In this document: positions 7,990 through 16,700 of the stretch, piece by piece
Layout: every line of letters starts with the position of its first letter
Numbering within the stretch: the first letter of the stretch is position 1
NCBI GenBank assembly: GCA_023380585.1
Contig: JAMCRN010000020.1
Coordinates: forward strand, 1-33,506
Direction: 5' to 3'
DNA from: Candidatus Parvarchaeota archaeon
GTDB lineage: Archaea > Nanobdellota > Nanobdellia > Parvarchaeales > Parvarchaeaceae
Length of the DNA: 33,506 bases
Made by a program: the position numbers and the translations under genes
The notes under the pieces: generated by a model
The model's input: only the letters and a program-made list of their open reading frames with translations
Databases searched by the model: none
Told to the model about the DNA's origin: nothing

Positions 7990-10900
7990 ATGGATTTAAA
8001 CGAGTATTTTAAGACGCTCTCAGATGAGGTAAAAAGACAATATGAAGCTATAAGCAAATTCAAGGACATAAAGATACCGCTTGCACAGGACGTAGGCACA
8101 AGGATAGAAGGTCTTCTTTCAGTACTTGATGGCAGGATACTCGGGAGCGGTCTGGCAGAATTCATAAGACAGAGAGAAAAAGAATTTTCCCCGAACGACT
8201 GGCGCGTCGCACTCGACAGCGCGCTGGAGATGGCGAGGTCAAAGTTCGTAAAATTCGACGATCAGCGTACTGCTATAGAGATGGGGATCCGAGTTGGTCT
8301 GGCTTATATAACGTCTGCGATAGTTTCCGCTCCATTGGAGGGCTTTGTTGGTGCGGATCTGAAGAAGAGAAGGGATGGTGGAAGCTATATCTCTTGCAGT
8401 TTTGGTGGTCCAATAAGAGGTGCTGGCGGAACGGCTGCAGCCTCGGTAATAGTGATAGCTGATGCTCTTCGTGTGGAGTTCGGCCTGGGTGTTTATGACC
8501 CTAGTGAAGAAGAGATAAGCAGAATAAAGGTGGAAGTCACGGATTACAATGACTTTGAAGCCAGGTTACAATATTTCCCTAGTCTAAACGAGATAGACTT
8601 CCTTATGCGCAATATACCTATAGAGATAGACGGTGATCCTACAACCGACAGAGAGGTCTCAGCATACAAGAACATACCGAGGATAAAAACTAACAGGATA
8701 AGGGGGGGAGTGTGTTTGGTCCTTTGCGAGGGCTTTGCCCAGAAGGCGCAGAAAGTAAGCAAGACAATAAAGCCTTTTGCGAATAAGTACAGGATAGAAC
8801 AGGATTTCAGTTTCATACCAAATTACTTGGAAATAAAAGAAGCTTCTCATTCATCAGCAAAACCAGAAGGAAATGGGTTAAAAATCATGCCGAATTACCG
8901 TTATCTGGAAGAACTGGCCGCTGGAAGGCCAGTGTTCTCATATCCTCTGCGCAGCGGCGGTTTCAGACTCAGGTATGGGAGGAGCAGAACATCCGGGCTC
9001 GCAGCCGCTTCCATCCATCCAGCAACCTGTGTTATTTTAGGAAAATTCATAGCTACCGGCTCCCAGCTCAGGGTCGAGCTTCCTGGAAAGGCATGCGCGA
9101 TAACCACATGTTCGACTATAGACGGACCGATCATAAAACTTAAGGATGGTTCTGTAGTAAAAATAAAATCTATCGAGCAGGCAGAGTCTGTCTGGCCAAA
9201 GACGGCAGAGATACTTTATTTAGGGGACATACTATTCAGTTACGGTGATTTCGTGGAGCAGGGTCACCTATTGATGCCTTCTCCGTTTGTGGAGGAATGG
9301 TGGGAAAAGATAATCGAGAAAGCAGGAGAAAAAGCAGTCTCATTTTCGAAGTCTCTGGTCGATTTTAAGTCCCATCTAGATTTCTGCGAGAAATTCGGTG
9401 TGCCTCTCCATCCGAAATTTTCCTATTTCTGGACGCAGATAAGCTATGATGATTTATATTATCTTGTGTCCACCTTGTATACTAGTTCCAAAGTAGAGAT
9501 ACAAGAGAAGATAAACGGCAGCCCAAACAAAATACTTACAATTAAAAACGACTCTAGATTGAAGAGAATACTGGAAATATTGGGAGTAGAACATACTTTG
9601 ATAAGTGATATAATAATACAAAACGCAGACCAACTTATAGCAGCAACAGGGATAGAAAGCACGAGTTTCGACGAATTAAGTGCTATTTTTAATAGGGATA
9701 AGACAAATCTCCAGATAATATCAGAGATTTTAGGAGTAAAAATTATGGATACGGCAGGAACGTTCATAGGCGGCAGACTGGGAAGGCCAGAAAAAGCGAA
9801 AATGAGAGAAATGGAGACGAATCCTAATGTCATATTCCCGGTCGGATCTAGCGGCGGTCCATCTAGAAACATAATGGTGGCAGCGCAGAAAGGGAAAGTA
9901 GAGGCGGAGTATGGGGCGTTCTTTTGCCAGAACTGCAAAAAGAACACTATATTCCGTGAATGTGAAACATGCGGAGATAAAACAGTGGCAACAAATTTCT
10001 GTAAGATATGCGGAGCTAAGACGGCTGAGAAGATTCACCATGGAAGGCAAACGTCATCAAAGCTGAAATTGAGCGTAGATATAAAGCATTATCTGGAAGA
10101 GGCTCTTAAGAATGTAGGGATTGAGGCAAGGCCGCAGGTAATAAAGGGAGTAAAGGGCGTATTCAACTCTACAGGAGCCATAGAGGTGCTTGAAAAAGGC
10201 ATACTTAGGTCATTGAATTCCTTGAACGTCAATAAAGATGGGACAATCAGGTTCGATGCGATAGAGGTTCCGATAACTCATTTTAAACCGAAGGAAATAG
10301 ACGTAAGTATAGACAAACTGCGTGAGATGGGCTATGAAAAAGACGTATATGGTAATCCTCTTGAGGAAAGAGAACAGATACTGCAGTTAAAACCACAGGA
10401 TATAATTATACCTACATTCGGCGGACCCAATGAGAATTCAGCAGAAGTATTCATAAGAATATCCAAGTTCATAGATGACCTGGTCCAGAGATACTACAAA
10501 TCGGAAAAGATAATGAACGTAGAAAAAAAGGCTGATCTTGTAGGAAAGCTCGTAGTAGGCCTGGCTCCCCATACCTCTTCAGCGATAGTAGGCAGGATAA
10601 TAGGTTTCTCTAAGACACAAGGACTCTTCGCTCATCCGTTTTTCCACGCCGCTATGAGGCGCAATTGCGATGGAGATGAGGCTTCTCTAATGCTCCTTTC
10701 GGATATGCTGATCAACTTTGATAGAGATCTCCTCCCAGATTCCAGAGGCGCGAGGTATATGGATTCCCCACTCGTTTTGTCGACAGTTTTAGACATAAAC
10801 AGCATAGATTCTGAAGCCTATAACCTAGACATATCTCAAAGCTACCCTCTTGAATTTTACGAAGCAACTATTAAATATTCCAAGCCAGCAGATATCCCGA

Positions 10901-11406
10901 TAAAACAGGTCAAATCCATACTTTCGAAACCGGACAGCACTATGTATTTTACCCATGATACGATCGATATAAATTATGGGGTCAATATCTCAGCTTATAA
11001 GACTCTAGAGACAATGAGTGAAAAAGTCTTCGCTCAGATGTCACTGGAGGAGAAATTAAGAGCTGTCGATCTCTCAGATATCGCAAGGATAATAATAGAC
11101 AAGCATTTTATAAAGGACATTAAAGGCAATCTGCGAAGGTTCGGTACTCAGGAATTCAGGTGCGTTAAATGCAATGAAAAGTATAAAAGGATACCTTTAG
11201 TAGGACGATGTGTTAGATGCGGTGGAAACATAGTTCTTACATCAAGCGAGGGCAACATAAAGAAATATCTTTATTTATCTTTGGAAATAGCAAAAAAGTT
11301 CAAAGTCCCACAGTACCTTCTGGACGAACTTATACTGCTAAAGAATGAAATAGACACAATATTTGGAGAAACACTCGAAAAGCAGTCTACACTGGCTTCG
11401 TTTTGA
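7990..11406 (+). CDS. polC: DNA polymerase D large subunit (DP2)
   Basis: This 1138-residue protein is the catalytic subunit of archaeal family D polymerase, the replicative enzyme with a double-psi beta-barrel core. The N-terminal region has the DP2 hallmarks GTRIEGLLSVLDGRI and SFGGPIRGAGGTAAA. A zinc-ribbon cluster starts at C646. The catalytic NCDGDE motif is at 892-897, with D894 and D896 as the metal-binding pair. A second C-terminal zinc site begins at C1058. The last seven residues, QSTLASF (1132-1138), fit a PCNA-interacting PIP box. No intein interrupts the motifs. Its partner DP1 is at 26506-27951. Convergent with the CBS gene, 29 nt away. Confidence 0.97.
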   Translation: MDLNEYFKTLSDEVKRQYEAISKFKDIKIPLAQDVGTRIEGLLSVLDGRILGSGLAEFIRQREKEFSPNDWRVALDSALEMARSKFVKFDDQRTAIEMGIRVGLAYITSAIVSAPLEGFVGADLKKRRDGGSYISCSFGGPIRGAGGTAAASVIVIADALRVEFGLGVYDPSEEEISRIKVEVTDYNDFEARLQYFPSLNEIDFLMRNIPIEIDGDPTTDREVSAYKNIPRIKTNRIRGGVCLVLCEGFAQKAQKVSKTIKPFANKYRIEQDFSFIPNYLEIKEASHSSAKPEGNGLKIMPNYRYLEELAAGRPVFSYPLRSGGFRLRYGRSRTSGLAAASIHPATCVILGKFIATGSQLRVELPGKACAITTCSTIDGPIIKLKDGSVVKIKSIEQAESVWPKTAEILYLGDILFSYGDFVEQGHLLMPSPFVEEWWEKIIEKAGEKAVSFSKSLVDFKSHLDFCEKFGVPLHPKFSYFWTQISYDDLYYLVSTLYTSSKVEIQEKINGSPNKILTIKNDSRLKRILEILGVEHTLISDIIIQNADQLIAATGIESTSFDELSAIFNRDKTNLQIISEILGVKIMDTAGTFIGGRLGRPEKAKMREMETNPNVIFPVGSSGGPSRNIMVAAQKGKVEAEYGAFFCQNCKKNTIFRECETCGDKTVATNFCKICGAKTAEKIHHGRQTSSKLKLSVDIKHYLEEALKNVGIEARPQVIKGVKGVFNSTGAIEVLEKGILRSLNSLNVNKDGTIRFDAIEVPITHFKPKEIDVSIDKLREMGYEKDVYGNPLEEREQILQLKPQDIIIPTFGGPNENSAEVFIRISKFIDDLVQRYYKSEKIMNVEKKADLVGKLVVGLAPHTSSAIVGRIIGFSKTQGLFAHPFFHAAMRRNCDGDEASLMLLSDMLINFDRDLLPDSRGARYMDSPLVLSTVLDINSIDSEAYNLDISQSYPLEFYEATIKYSKPADIPIKQVKSILSKPDSTMYFTHDTIDINYGVNISAYKTLETMSEKVFAQMSLEEKLRAVDLSDIARIIIDKHFIKDIKGNLRRFGTQEFRCVKCNEKYKRIPLVGRCVRCGGNIVLTSSEGNIKKYLYLSLEIAKKFKVPQYLLDELILLKNEIDTIFGETLEKQSTLASF

Positions 11407-11435
11407 AGAGGCACGGGCAGGTGATTCTTGTAAAC

Positions 11436-12524
11436 TCAAAAACTCGCCCTATCCTGGTGTTCAAGAGCATTTTCCATTTTTTCTATTGCTTCAGCAAATA
11501 GCGCTTCTTTATTCATGCCTTCCACTTTTATGTTTATTCTCTTCTTGCCATACAGCACTAAATTCATCTGGTATTTGCCAGGTACTCCATGCACATTCTT
11601 TATATGGATCAATATTTTTTTTACCCCGGCGGAATTATACAGGAAAGACTCTCTCTTGCCTATTTCTCCTCTAGTTAGAAGTATAAAATCTATGTCATAA
11701 TCACCGGATATGCGTATGTCTATTATATCTCCTATCCCATTGCCGCTGAGCAGGTTCAATATCTTAAGCCTGCTAAGTATACCTACCGGTTTAAGTTCGC
11801 TGTCGACGACTATCGCTCCTTTTATTTTCTGGCTCAACATTATCTCAAGCGCCCTGCGGAGGTTTATAGTAAGTGAGATCTGAGGCATTTCTCTCTTGGA
11901 TATCGTCATTATATTGTCACCTCTTCGTTTATTGGCATCAAAATCCTTCTTTCCCGGTTTTTTACCGGCTTCCTTCGCGAATATGTACCTTAGTACATCA
12001 GATAGAAAAACTTGTCCTACGACTTTTCCAAAGTTGTCTATTATCGGGAGGCCGTCCACCTTATTTATCGCGGCGAGCTTTTCTGCCTTTTCTATAGTAT
12101 CCTCTCTTCTGAGTACAGGGAACCTTCTTATCACTACATCTTCAACCTTTAGCGAATCAAATATCCTGTTGTTTATAAGGAGCTTCAGTATGTCATAGTC
12201 TGAAACTATGCCGATTACTTTCTTGTCCTCGTCCACTACTGGAAGGCCGCCTAGACCGCTCTTTTCCATCACAGATATGGCTTTGTTTATGGAGTCTTTC
12301 TGGGTTATAAGAGGGGCCTTTATTATGAAATTAGAAACTTTTTCGCTGCCTTTTGCATTTTTGGATATAAGGTCGTAGTACACGAGCAAGCCAATGCATT
12401 TCTTCTTTGAGATTACTGGTAGTTCTTTTATGCCGTTGGAGTCCATTAGATCAAGCGCATCATCAAGTTTTTTGCTTGATTCTACGGTTATTACTTTCTT
12501 TGTCATTATTTTACCTATGTTCAT
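11436..12524 (-). CDS. four-CBS-domain protein with a possible HPF/S30AE-like tail
   Basis: This is a 362-residue cytosolic protein. Four CBS repeats are visible at about residues 3-55, 62-118, 125-185 and 203-262, each with the pattern of a hydrophobic strand, G(I/L)PV(I/V)D and VG. CBS pairs bind adenine nucleotides, so an energy-sensing role is plausible. The last ~95 residues (265-358) are not CBS. Their strand-helix-strand-strand-helix layout, with a strand followed by an Ala-rich AEAIEKMENAL helix, resembles hibernation-promoting-factor (S30AE) domains. That likeness is my reading by eye, not a search result. A CBS-containing ribosome hibernation factor has, from memory, been reported in Pyrobaculum. 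The start fits the usual CBS N-terminus. Confidence 0.9.
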   Translation of the reverse strand: MNIGKIMTKKVITVESSKKLDDALDLMDSNGIKELPVISKKKCIGLLVYYDLISKNAKGSEKVSNFIIKAPLITQKDSINKAISVMEKSGLGGLPVVDEDKKVIGIVSDYDILKLLINNRIFDSLKVEDVVIRRFPVLRREDTIEKAEKLAAINKVDGLPIIDNFGKVVGQVFLSDVLRYIFAKEAGKKPGKKDFDANKRRGDNIMTISKREMPQISLTINLRRALEIMLSQKIKGAIVVDSELKPVGILSRLKILNLLSGNGIGDIIDIRISGDYDIDFILLTRGEIGKRESFLYNSAGVKKILIHIKNVHGVPGKYQMNLVLYGKKRINIKVEGMNKEALFAEAIEKMENALEHQDRASF

Positions 12525-12575
12525 ATGCCCTCAAAGTATTATCCTATAATAGCTATAGAAATAAATATCTGTCGT

Positions 12576-13169
12576 TTACTCCTTAAACAAAAGCTTCATA
12601 GCCGCGTTTATCGTAGAAAGCATGGCAAGTATAGCGTATGCTGTCAGAAGTGAAAATACCCCCAAAGACACAGCCGCGCCGGAAGATATAGATACGGCCC
12701 CAAGATAGCTGATAAGTACTGACGCGTCTACTGGTGATAGTCTTATATATAGAAGAAAGGCTATAAGGACCGACGAATTAACTATCACGTTTATCAACAT
12801 CCCCAAAAATACGCTATGTTTTGTCTTTTTCCCGTAATAAAAGCCGGCAAGTATCATAAGTACGCCGGCTATTAGCATCAGAGGTGCTAGAAACAGCAGC
12901 CCGTATTTGAGAGCCATCGCCCCCTCCGATACCAGATTAAGGAAATTTATAACGTTTGTAATATTGCTGCTGTTGCTGCTCAATATAGGCGCAAGTTTAG
13001 ATATAGAAGAAGGATTGAATGTGATTATATACCAGTTACCAACGACGGCTAACGTACCTCCAGCTATTGACAATGCTCCGGATATTAATGCCAATAATGA
13101 CACTCCAGAGTAAGAAGTCAGATAGTCAATAAATCTTTTATTTTTATATATCGCCTTGCCCTTTTCCAT
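12576..13169 (-). CDS. small polytopic membrane protein, unknown function
   Basis: This is a 197-residue protein with four or five membrane segments (about 20-48, 82-109, 117-143, and one or two in 148-190). An extracytoplasmic loop between the first two carries the N-glycosylation sequons NSS and NIT. No family is recognised. The reading frame extends to a GTG at 13187, but the ATG at 13169 is preferred because a TATA box (13194-13201) is centred about 28 nt upstream of it. It points away from the EF-1A gene. Confidence 0.8.
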   Translation of the reverse strand: MEKGKAIYKNKRFIDYLTSYSGVSLLALISGALSIAGGTLAVVGNWYIITFNPSSISKLAPILSSNSSNITNVINFLNLVSEGAMALKYGLLFLAPLMLIAGVLMILAGFYYGKKTKHSVFLGMLINVIVNSSVLIAFLLYIRLSPVDASVLISYLGAVSISSGAAVSLGVFSLLTAYAILAMLSTINAAMKLLFKE

Positions 13170-13193
13170 TCTGAAAAAAGGAAGCACGGCGCT

Positions 13194-13201
13194 TTTATAA
13201 A
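13194..13201 (-). promoter_or_regulatory. TATA box for the membrane protein gene
   Basis: TTTATAAA on the minus strand is centred about 28 nt before the ATG at 13169. It supports a leaderless transcript and the shorter protein start. Confidence 0.5.
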
Positions 13202-13264
13202 CTTTGCCGGATTCAAATGCTAAAGCATTGAGAACAAGTCGAAAGCGTTTTCACATAGACCAAA

Positions 13265-13278
13265 AGATTTAAATAATG
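13265..13278 (+). promoter_or_regulatory. TATA box for EF-1A
   Basis: AGATTTAAATAATG places transcription start near 13297, giving a leader of about 29 nt. Unlike most genes here, this leader has room for a Shine-Dalgarno site. Confidence 0.6.
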
Positions 13279-13310
13279 AAACTATACTTATAACTATAAT
13301 TAAACAAATG

Positions 13311-13320
13311 AAAAGGTGAT
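13311..13320 (+). promoter_or_regulatory. Shine-Dalgarno site for EF-1A, overlapping a three-codon upstream ORF
   Basis: AAAAGGTGAT is complementary to the usual archaeal 16S 3' end and sits 5 nt upstream of the EF-1A ATG at 13326. It is embedded in a minimal ORF, ATG AAA AGG TGA, at 13308-13319. The site is the strongest Shine-Dalgarno match noticed in the window. Confidence 0.6.
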
Positions 13321-13325
13321 TTAAA

Positions 13326-14600
13326 ATGACAGAAGGGAAACCTCACATGAATCTGATCTTTATAGGTCATGTAGACTCTGGTAAGTCTACTACAGTAGGA
13401 AATCTTCTCTACCAGACCGGAAGTTTCAGCGAACAGGATAAGGCTAAAATACAGAAAGAGATAGAGACATTGGGTAAAGTAGAGTTCGAATTCGCTTATT
13501 TCCTAGACACCTCAGGAGAAGAGAGGAAAAAAGGGGTAACTATAGACCTCAGCCATGAGAAGTTCGTCACGGACAAGTATGAGTTCACTATAATCGATGC
13601 GCCGGGGCATGTAGATTTCATAAAGAACATGATAACAGGCGCCTCCGAAGCGGATGCCGCTGTCTTAGTCATAGACGCAAAAGAAGGCGTCATGCAACAG
13701 ACAAAAGAACATGTTTATCTATCTAGGGTTTTTGGCATAAAAAATATGATAATAGCTTTGAACAAGATGGACCTTATAGGATATAACGAAGCTAAGTATA
13801 AAGAAGTGAAGGAAGCAGTACTAAAGGTAATAAAGATATCATATCCGACTGCAGACTCATTTAATTTCATACCGATAGCTGCTAGGGAAGGGGAGGGTAT
13901 AACCAAAAAGTCGGAAAAAATGCCGTGGTATACGGGACCTACGCTTTTGGATGCGTTAAACGCGCTTCCTTTGCCAGAAAGACCGGTACAGCTCCCGCTT
14001 AGGATACCTATAGAGGATGTTTATAGTATACAAGGGGTAGGTACAGTACCGGTAGGTAAAGTTGTAAGCGGGGTGATAAAACCCGGAGACAAGATAATCT
14101 TTGAGCCTTCACATGTTACTGGAGAGGTAAAATCTGTGCAGATGCATTATCAGAACCTTGAACAGGCCGGTCCCGGTGACAATATAGGTTTTAATGTAAG
14201 AGGAATAGAAAAGGATCAGATAAAGAGGGGAGATATTGCTGGTCTTGTATCTAATCCTCCTACAGTCGCGTCAGAGTTCACGGCCCAGATAATAGTCCTG
14301 AACCATCCTACTGCTATATCTGCAGGCTATAGCCCTGTACTACATACACACACTGCACAGGTGCCAATAAAGTTCAAGAAGCTTTTGAAGAAACTAGATC
14401 CAAAGACAGGTTCGACTCTGGAAGAAAATCCAGCGACGATAAAGACAAGTGATGTTGCTATAGTCGTATTAGAACCTCTAAAACCTCTTTCTATAGAGAA
14501 GTCAGATTTTATACCGCAGTTGGCAGGATTTGCCATAAGAGATATGGGACAAACGATAGCTGCTGGCAGATGCATAGACCTTGTACCTAAGAAGGACTGA
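13326..14600 (+). CDS. tuf: translation elongation factor EF-1A
   Basis: This is a 424-residue GTPase that delivers aminoacyl-tRNA to the ribosome. G1 GHVDSGKS is at 14-21, the switch I threonine is in KKGVTID (68-74), G3 DAPGH at 91-95 and G4 NKMD at 146-149. Two beta-barrel domains follow, as expected. Some positions differ from the common family text. Switch I has KKG where RERG is usual. The G5 segment reads PIAA where (I/V)SA is usual. Both appear tolerable changes, since all nucleotide contacts needed for GTPase activity remain. It has its own TATA box and a strong Shine-Dalgarno site, fitting high expression. Convergent with topA, 8 nt away. Confidence 0.97.
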   Translation: MTEGKPHMNLIFIGHVDSGKSTTVGNLLYQTGSFSEQDKAKIQKEIETLGKVEFEFAYFLDTSGEERKKGVTIDLSHEKFVTDKYEFTIIDAPGHVDFIKNMITGASEADAAVLVIDAKEGVMQQTKEHVYLSRVFGIKNMIIALNKMDLIGYNEAKYKEVKEAVLKVIKISYPTADSFNFIPIAAREGEGITKKSEKMPWYTGPTLLDALNALPLPERPVQLPLRIPIEDVYSIQGVGTVPVGKVVSGVIKPGDKIIFEPSHVTGEVKSVQMHYQNLEQAGPGDNIGFNVRGIEKDQIKRGDIAGLVSNPPTVASEFTAQIIVLNHPTAISAGYSPVLHTHTAQVPIKFKKLLKKLDPKTGSTLEENPATIKTSDVAIVVLEPLKPLSIEKSDFIPQLAGFAIRDMGQTIAAGRCIDLVPKKD

Positions 14601-14608
14601 ACTATAGG

Positions 14609-16675
14609 TTAATTTTCAGTTTTTGCTTTTATACTCTGCTGATTCTTGACCGTCTTTCCCGGTTCTTTTTTCTGTTTGCACGGCGGATTTACGCAAAATA
14701 TATATGTACGTTTTACTTCTTTTCCTCTCCACTCTATCATGTGTATACCGCATTTAGGACAAGTCTGCGGAGATATAAACATGTAACCAGACTGTGGGAG
14801 CGGCATGCCGAAATGACATTTTGGATAATCAGAGCACCCAACGAATCTTTTATGTGTCTTTTTCGAGATTATCATCTTGAGGTTACCCCCGCTCTTAGGG
14901 CATTTGCCGAATATGTACTGCTGAAGCAGTGCTTTATGCATTAGTTCCTTTATTTCAGGCTTCTTTTTTTCAAGCTTGTTAAGTATGACTTTCAGAGTGT
15001 CTTCCGCCTCTTTTACCACTTCATTTTTACTTTTCTCTCCGAGTTCTATTCTCTTCATCTCTCCCTCCAAAGTTGCAGTAAATTTTGCGCTTGTTATATC
15101 CTCTGATATATTCTTTAAGTTTTCTATGACAGCGAATGCCATCTCACTCGGGTATAGAGTGCGGCTAGAAGAGATATACCTTCGTTCCATCAATTTCTTT
15201 AATATTTCAGGCCTTGTGGATTTGGTCCCTAGATTTAATTCCTCCATCAATTTTATTATGCCGCCTTGCGAGTAATGAGAAGGTGGGGTGGTCTGTGCCT
15301 CAGTTTCATCTATAGATTTCACTTTTAATCCTTTTCCTTTTTCTATATCTGGCAGTATGTTTTCTTCATATTTTGAATAGGTATAGACTTCCCTCCATCC
15401 CGCTGAGATTATCCTCGATCCACGGGCCTCGAATTTTTCACCGCCCACATCCAACTTTATCCCGACTATCTCTTCTTTAGATGGTTTAGACAGAGTAGCG
15501 AGGAATCTTCTGGCTATGAGGTCGAATATCTTGGCATCTTGTGGTGGTAGCCTTTCCTTTGGTAACTTGACAGGATGTATCGGAGGATGGTCTTTCGCAG
15601 TTTTTCCGCTTGTAGAGGATAATGGCCTGCTGATTATCTCATTAACATAGGCCTCGTATTGCTTTGAAGCGGCTAGTTCCTTCAATATATCCTTTATATC
15701 CAATGTCGGCGGGTAAGTTTCATTGTCTGTTCTCGGATATGATACGTACCCTTTCATGTACAATCCTTGTACTATCCTCATAGCATTTGGTATGCTGAAA
15801 CCGATAGCAGAAGCGCTTCTCAGGAAGCCCGTCGTATTAAAAGGTTTTGGAGGAGAGACTTCCTTAAGTCTCTTTGAAACATCATCTACGATCGCCTTCT
15901 TTACAGATTTTATCTTCCTTAGCCTGTCCGCCACCGCTTTTTTAAATATTTTACCTTCGACACTGGAAGCCTGGAAGACGTTTTTTCCGAGTTCAATAGA
16001 AGCTTTGAACTCCCAATAAGTCTCCGGCTTGAATACCCTCCTTTCTGCTTCTCTATCGACTATAAGTGTCAATGTCGGAGTCTGGACTCTGCCAACTGAT
16101 AAGAACGAATTACCAAGCCTTTCAGAAGCTAGTGATACGAACCTCGTTAGAACTGCTCCCAATACTAGGTCTATTTCCCTTCTGGCATTGGCGCTATCTG
16201 CGAGATTCTTGTCAGGCTCTTTTAGGTTATTAAACGACTCAAGGAGCTCTTTTGTGGTAAGTGAAGAAAACACGCCCCTCTTTATGTCTATATCTTTTTT
16301 TTCTGATTTTATCACTTCTATAGCTTCAAAGCCGATAGCTTCTCCCTCAGTGTCATAGTCTGTTGCTATTATAGCCTTGTCGGCTTTCTTCGCGTATCTT
16401 TTTATGACCTCTATGTTCTCTTCTGCGGACGGATAATATATTAATTCTGCGTTTATCATCTCATAAAGGTCGCTCTTTTTCCAGTCTTTGAACTTCTCTG
16501 GGTATCTCACTTCTTTTATATGCCCTTTTAAAGGTATTACTACGGACTCCTCGCCGTTTATTTTCGTAGTCCAGAACTTCACAGGTCCAGAATCCTCAGA
16601 TTTTATTTTTCCTTCCCCAAGATTTTTTGCGATTGTTTCAGCCGCTGTACTTTTTTCTGCTATTATAATCTGCAT
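14609..16675 (-). CDS. topA: DNA topoisomerase I (type IA)
   Basis: This 688-residue enzyme relaxes negative supercoils by transient single-strand cleavage. The Toprim domain carries E7 and the acidic motif DYDTEGE (106-112). The catalytic tyrosine is Y313 within SYPRTD. The C-terminal tail holds one partly degenerate zinc element (starting CPKSGG, three cysteines) and one full Cys4 zinc finger (CPKCG ... C...PPC), then a Lys-rich end. No helicase domain is fused, so it is not reverse gyrase. It follows the MFS permease by 25 nt and may share transcripts with pyrH and that permease. Confidence 0.96.
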   Translation of the reverse strand: MQIIIAEKSTAAETIAKNLGEGKIKSEDSGPVKFWTTKINGEESVVIPLKGHIKEVRYPEKFKDWKKSDLYEMINAELIYYPSAEENIEVIKRYAKKADKAIIATDYDTEGEAIGFEAIEVIKSEKKDIDIKRGVFSSLTTKELLESFNNLKEPDKNLADSANARREIDLVLGAVLTRFVSLASERLGNSFLSVGRVQTPTLTLIVDREAERRVFKPETYWEFKASIELGKNVFQASSVEGKIFKKAVADRLRKIKSVKKAIVDDVSKRLKEVSPPKPFNTTGFLRSASAIGFSIPNAMRIVQGLYMKGYVSYPRTDNETYPPTLDIKDILKELAASKQYEAYVNEIISRPLSSTSGKTAKDHPPIHPVKLPKERLPPQDAKIFDLIARRFLATLSKPSKEEIVGIKLDVGGEKFEARGSRIISAGWREVYTYSKYEENILPDIEKGKGLKVKSIDETEAQTTPPSHYSQGGIIKLMEELNLGTKSTRPEILKKLMERRYISSSRTLYPSEMAFAVIENLKNISEDITSAKFTATLEGEMKRIELGEKSKNEVVKEAEDTLKVILNKLEKKKPEIKELMHKALLQQYIFGKCPKSGGNLKMIISKKTHKRFVGCSDYPKCHFGMPLPQSGYMFISPQTCPKCGIHMIEWRGKEVKRTYIFCVNPPCKQKKEPGKTVKNQQSIKAKTEN

Positions 16676-16700
16676 TATACTGACTTGAATATCCTCTTAT

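Noticed and set aside
7990-11406. Intein in PolD large subunit
   Set aside because: The catalytic and zinc motifs run without interruption and the length is ordinary for DP2.
14609-16675. Reverse gyrase
   Set aside because: The protein has only the type IA topoisomerase domain and no N-terminal helicase, so no hyperthermophile inference can be drawn.
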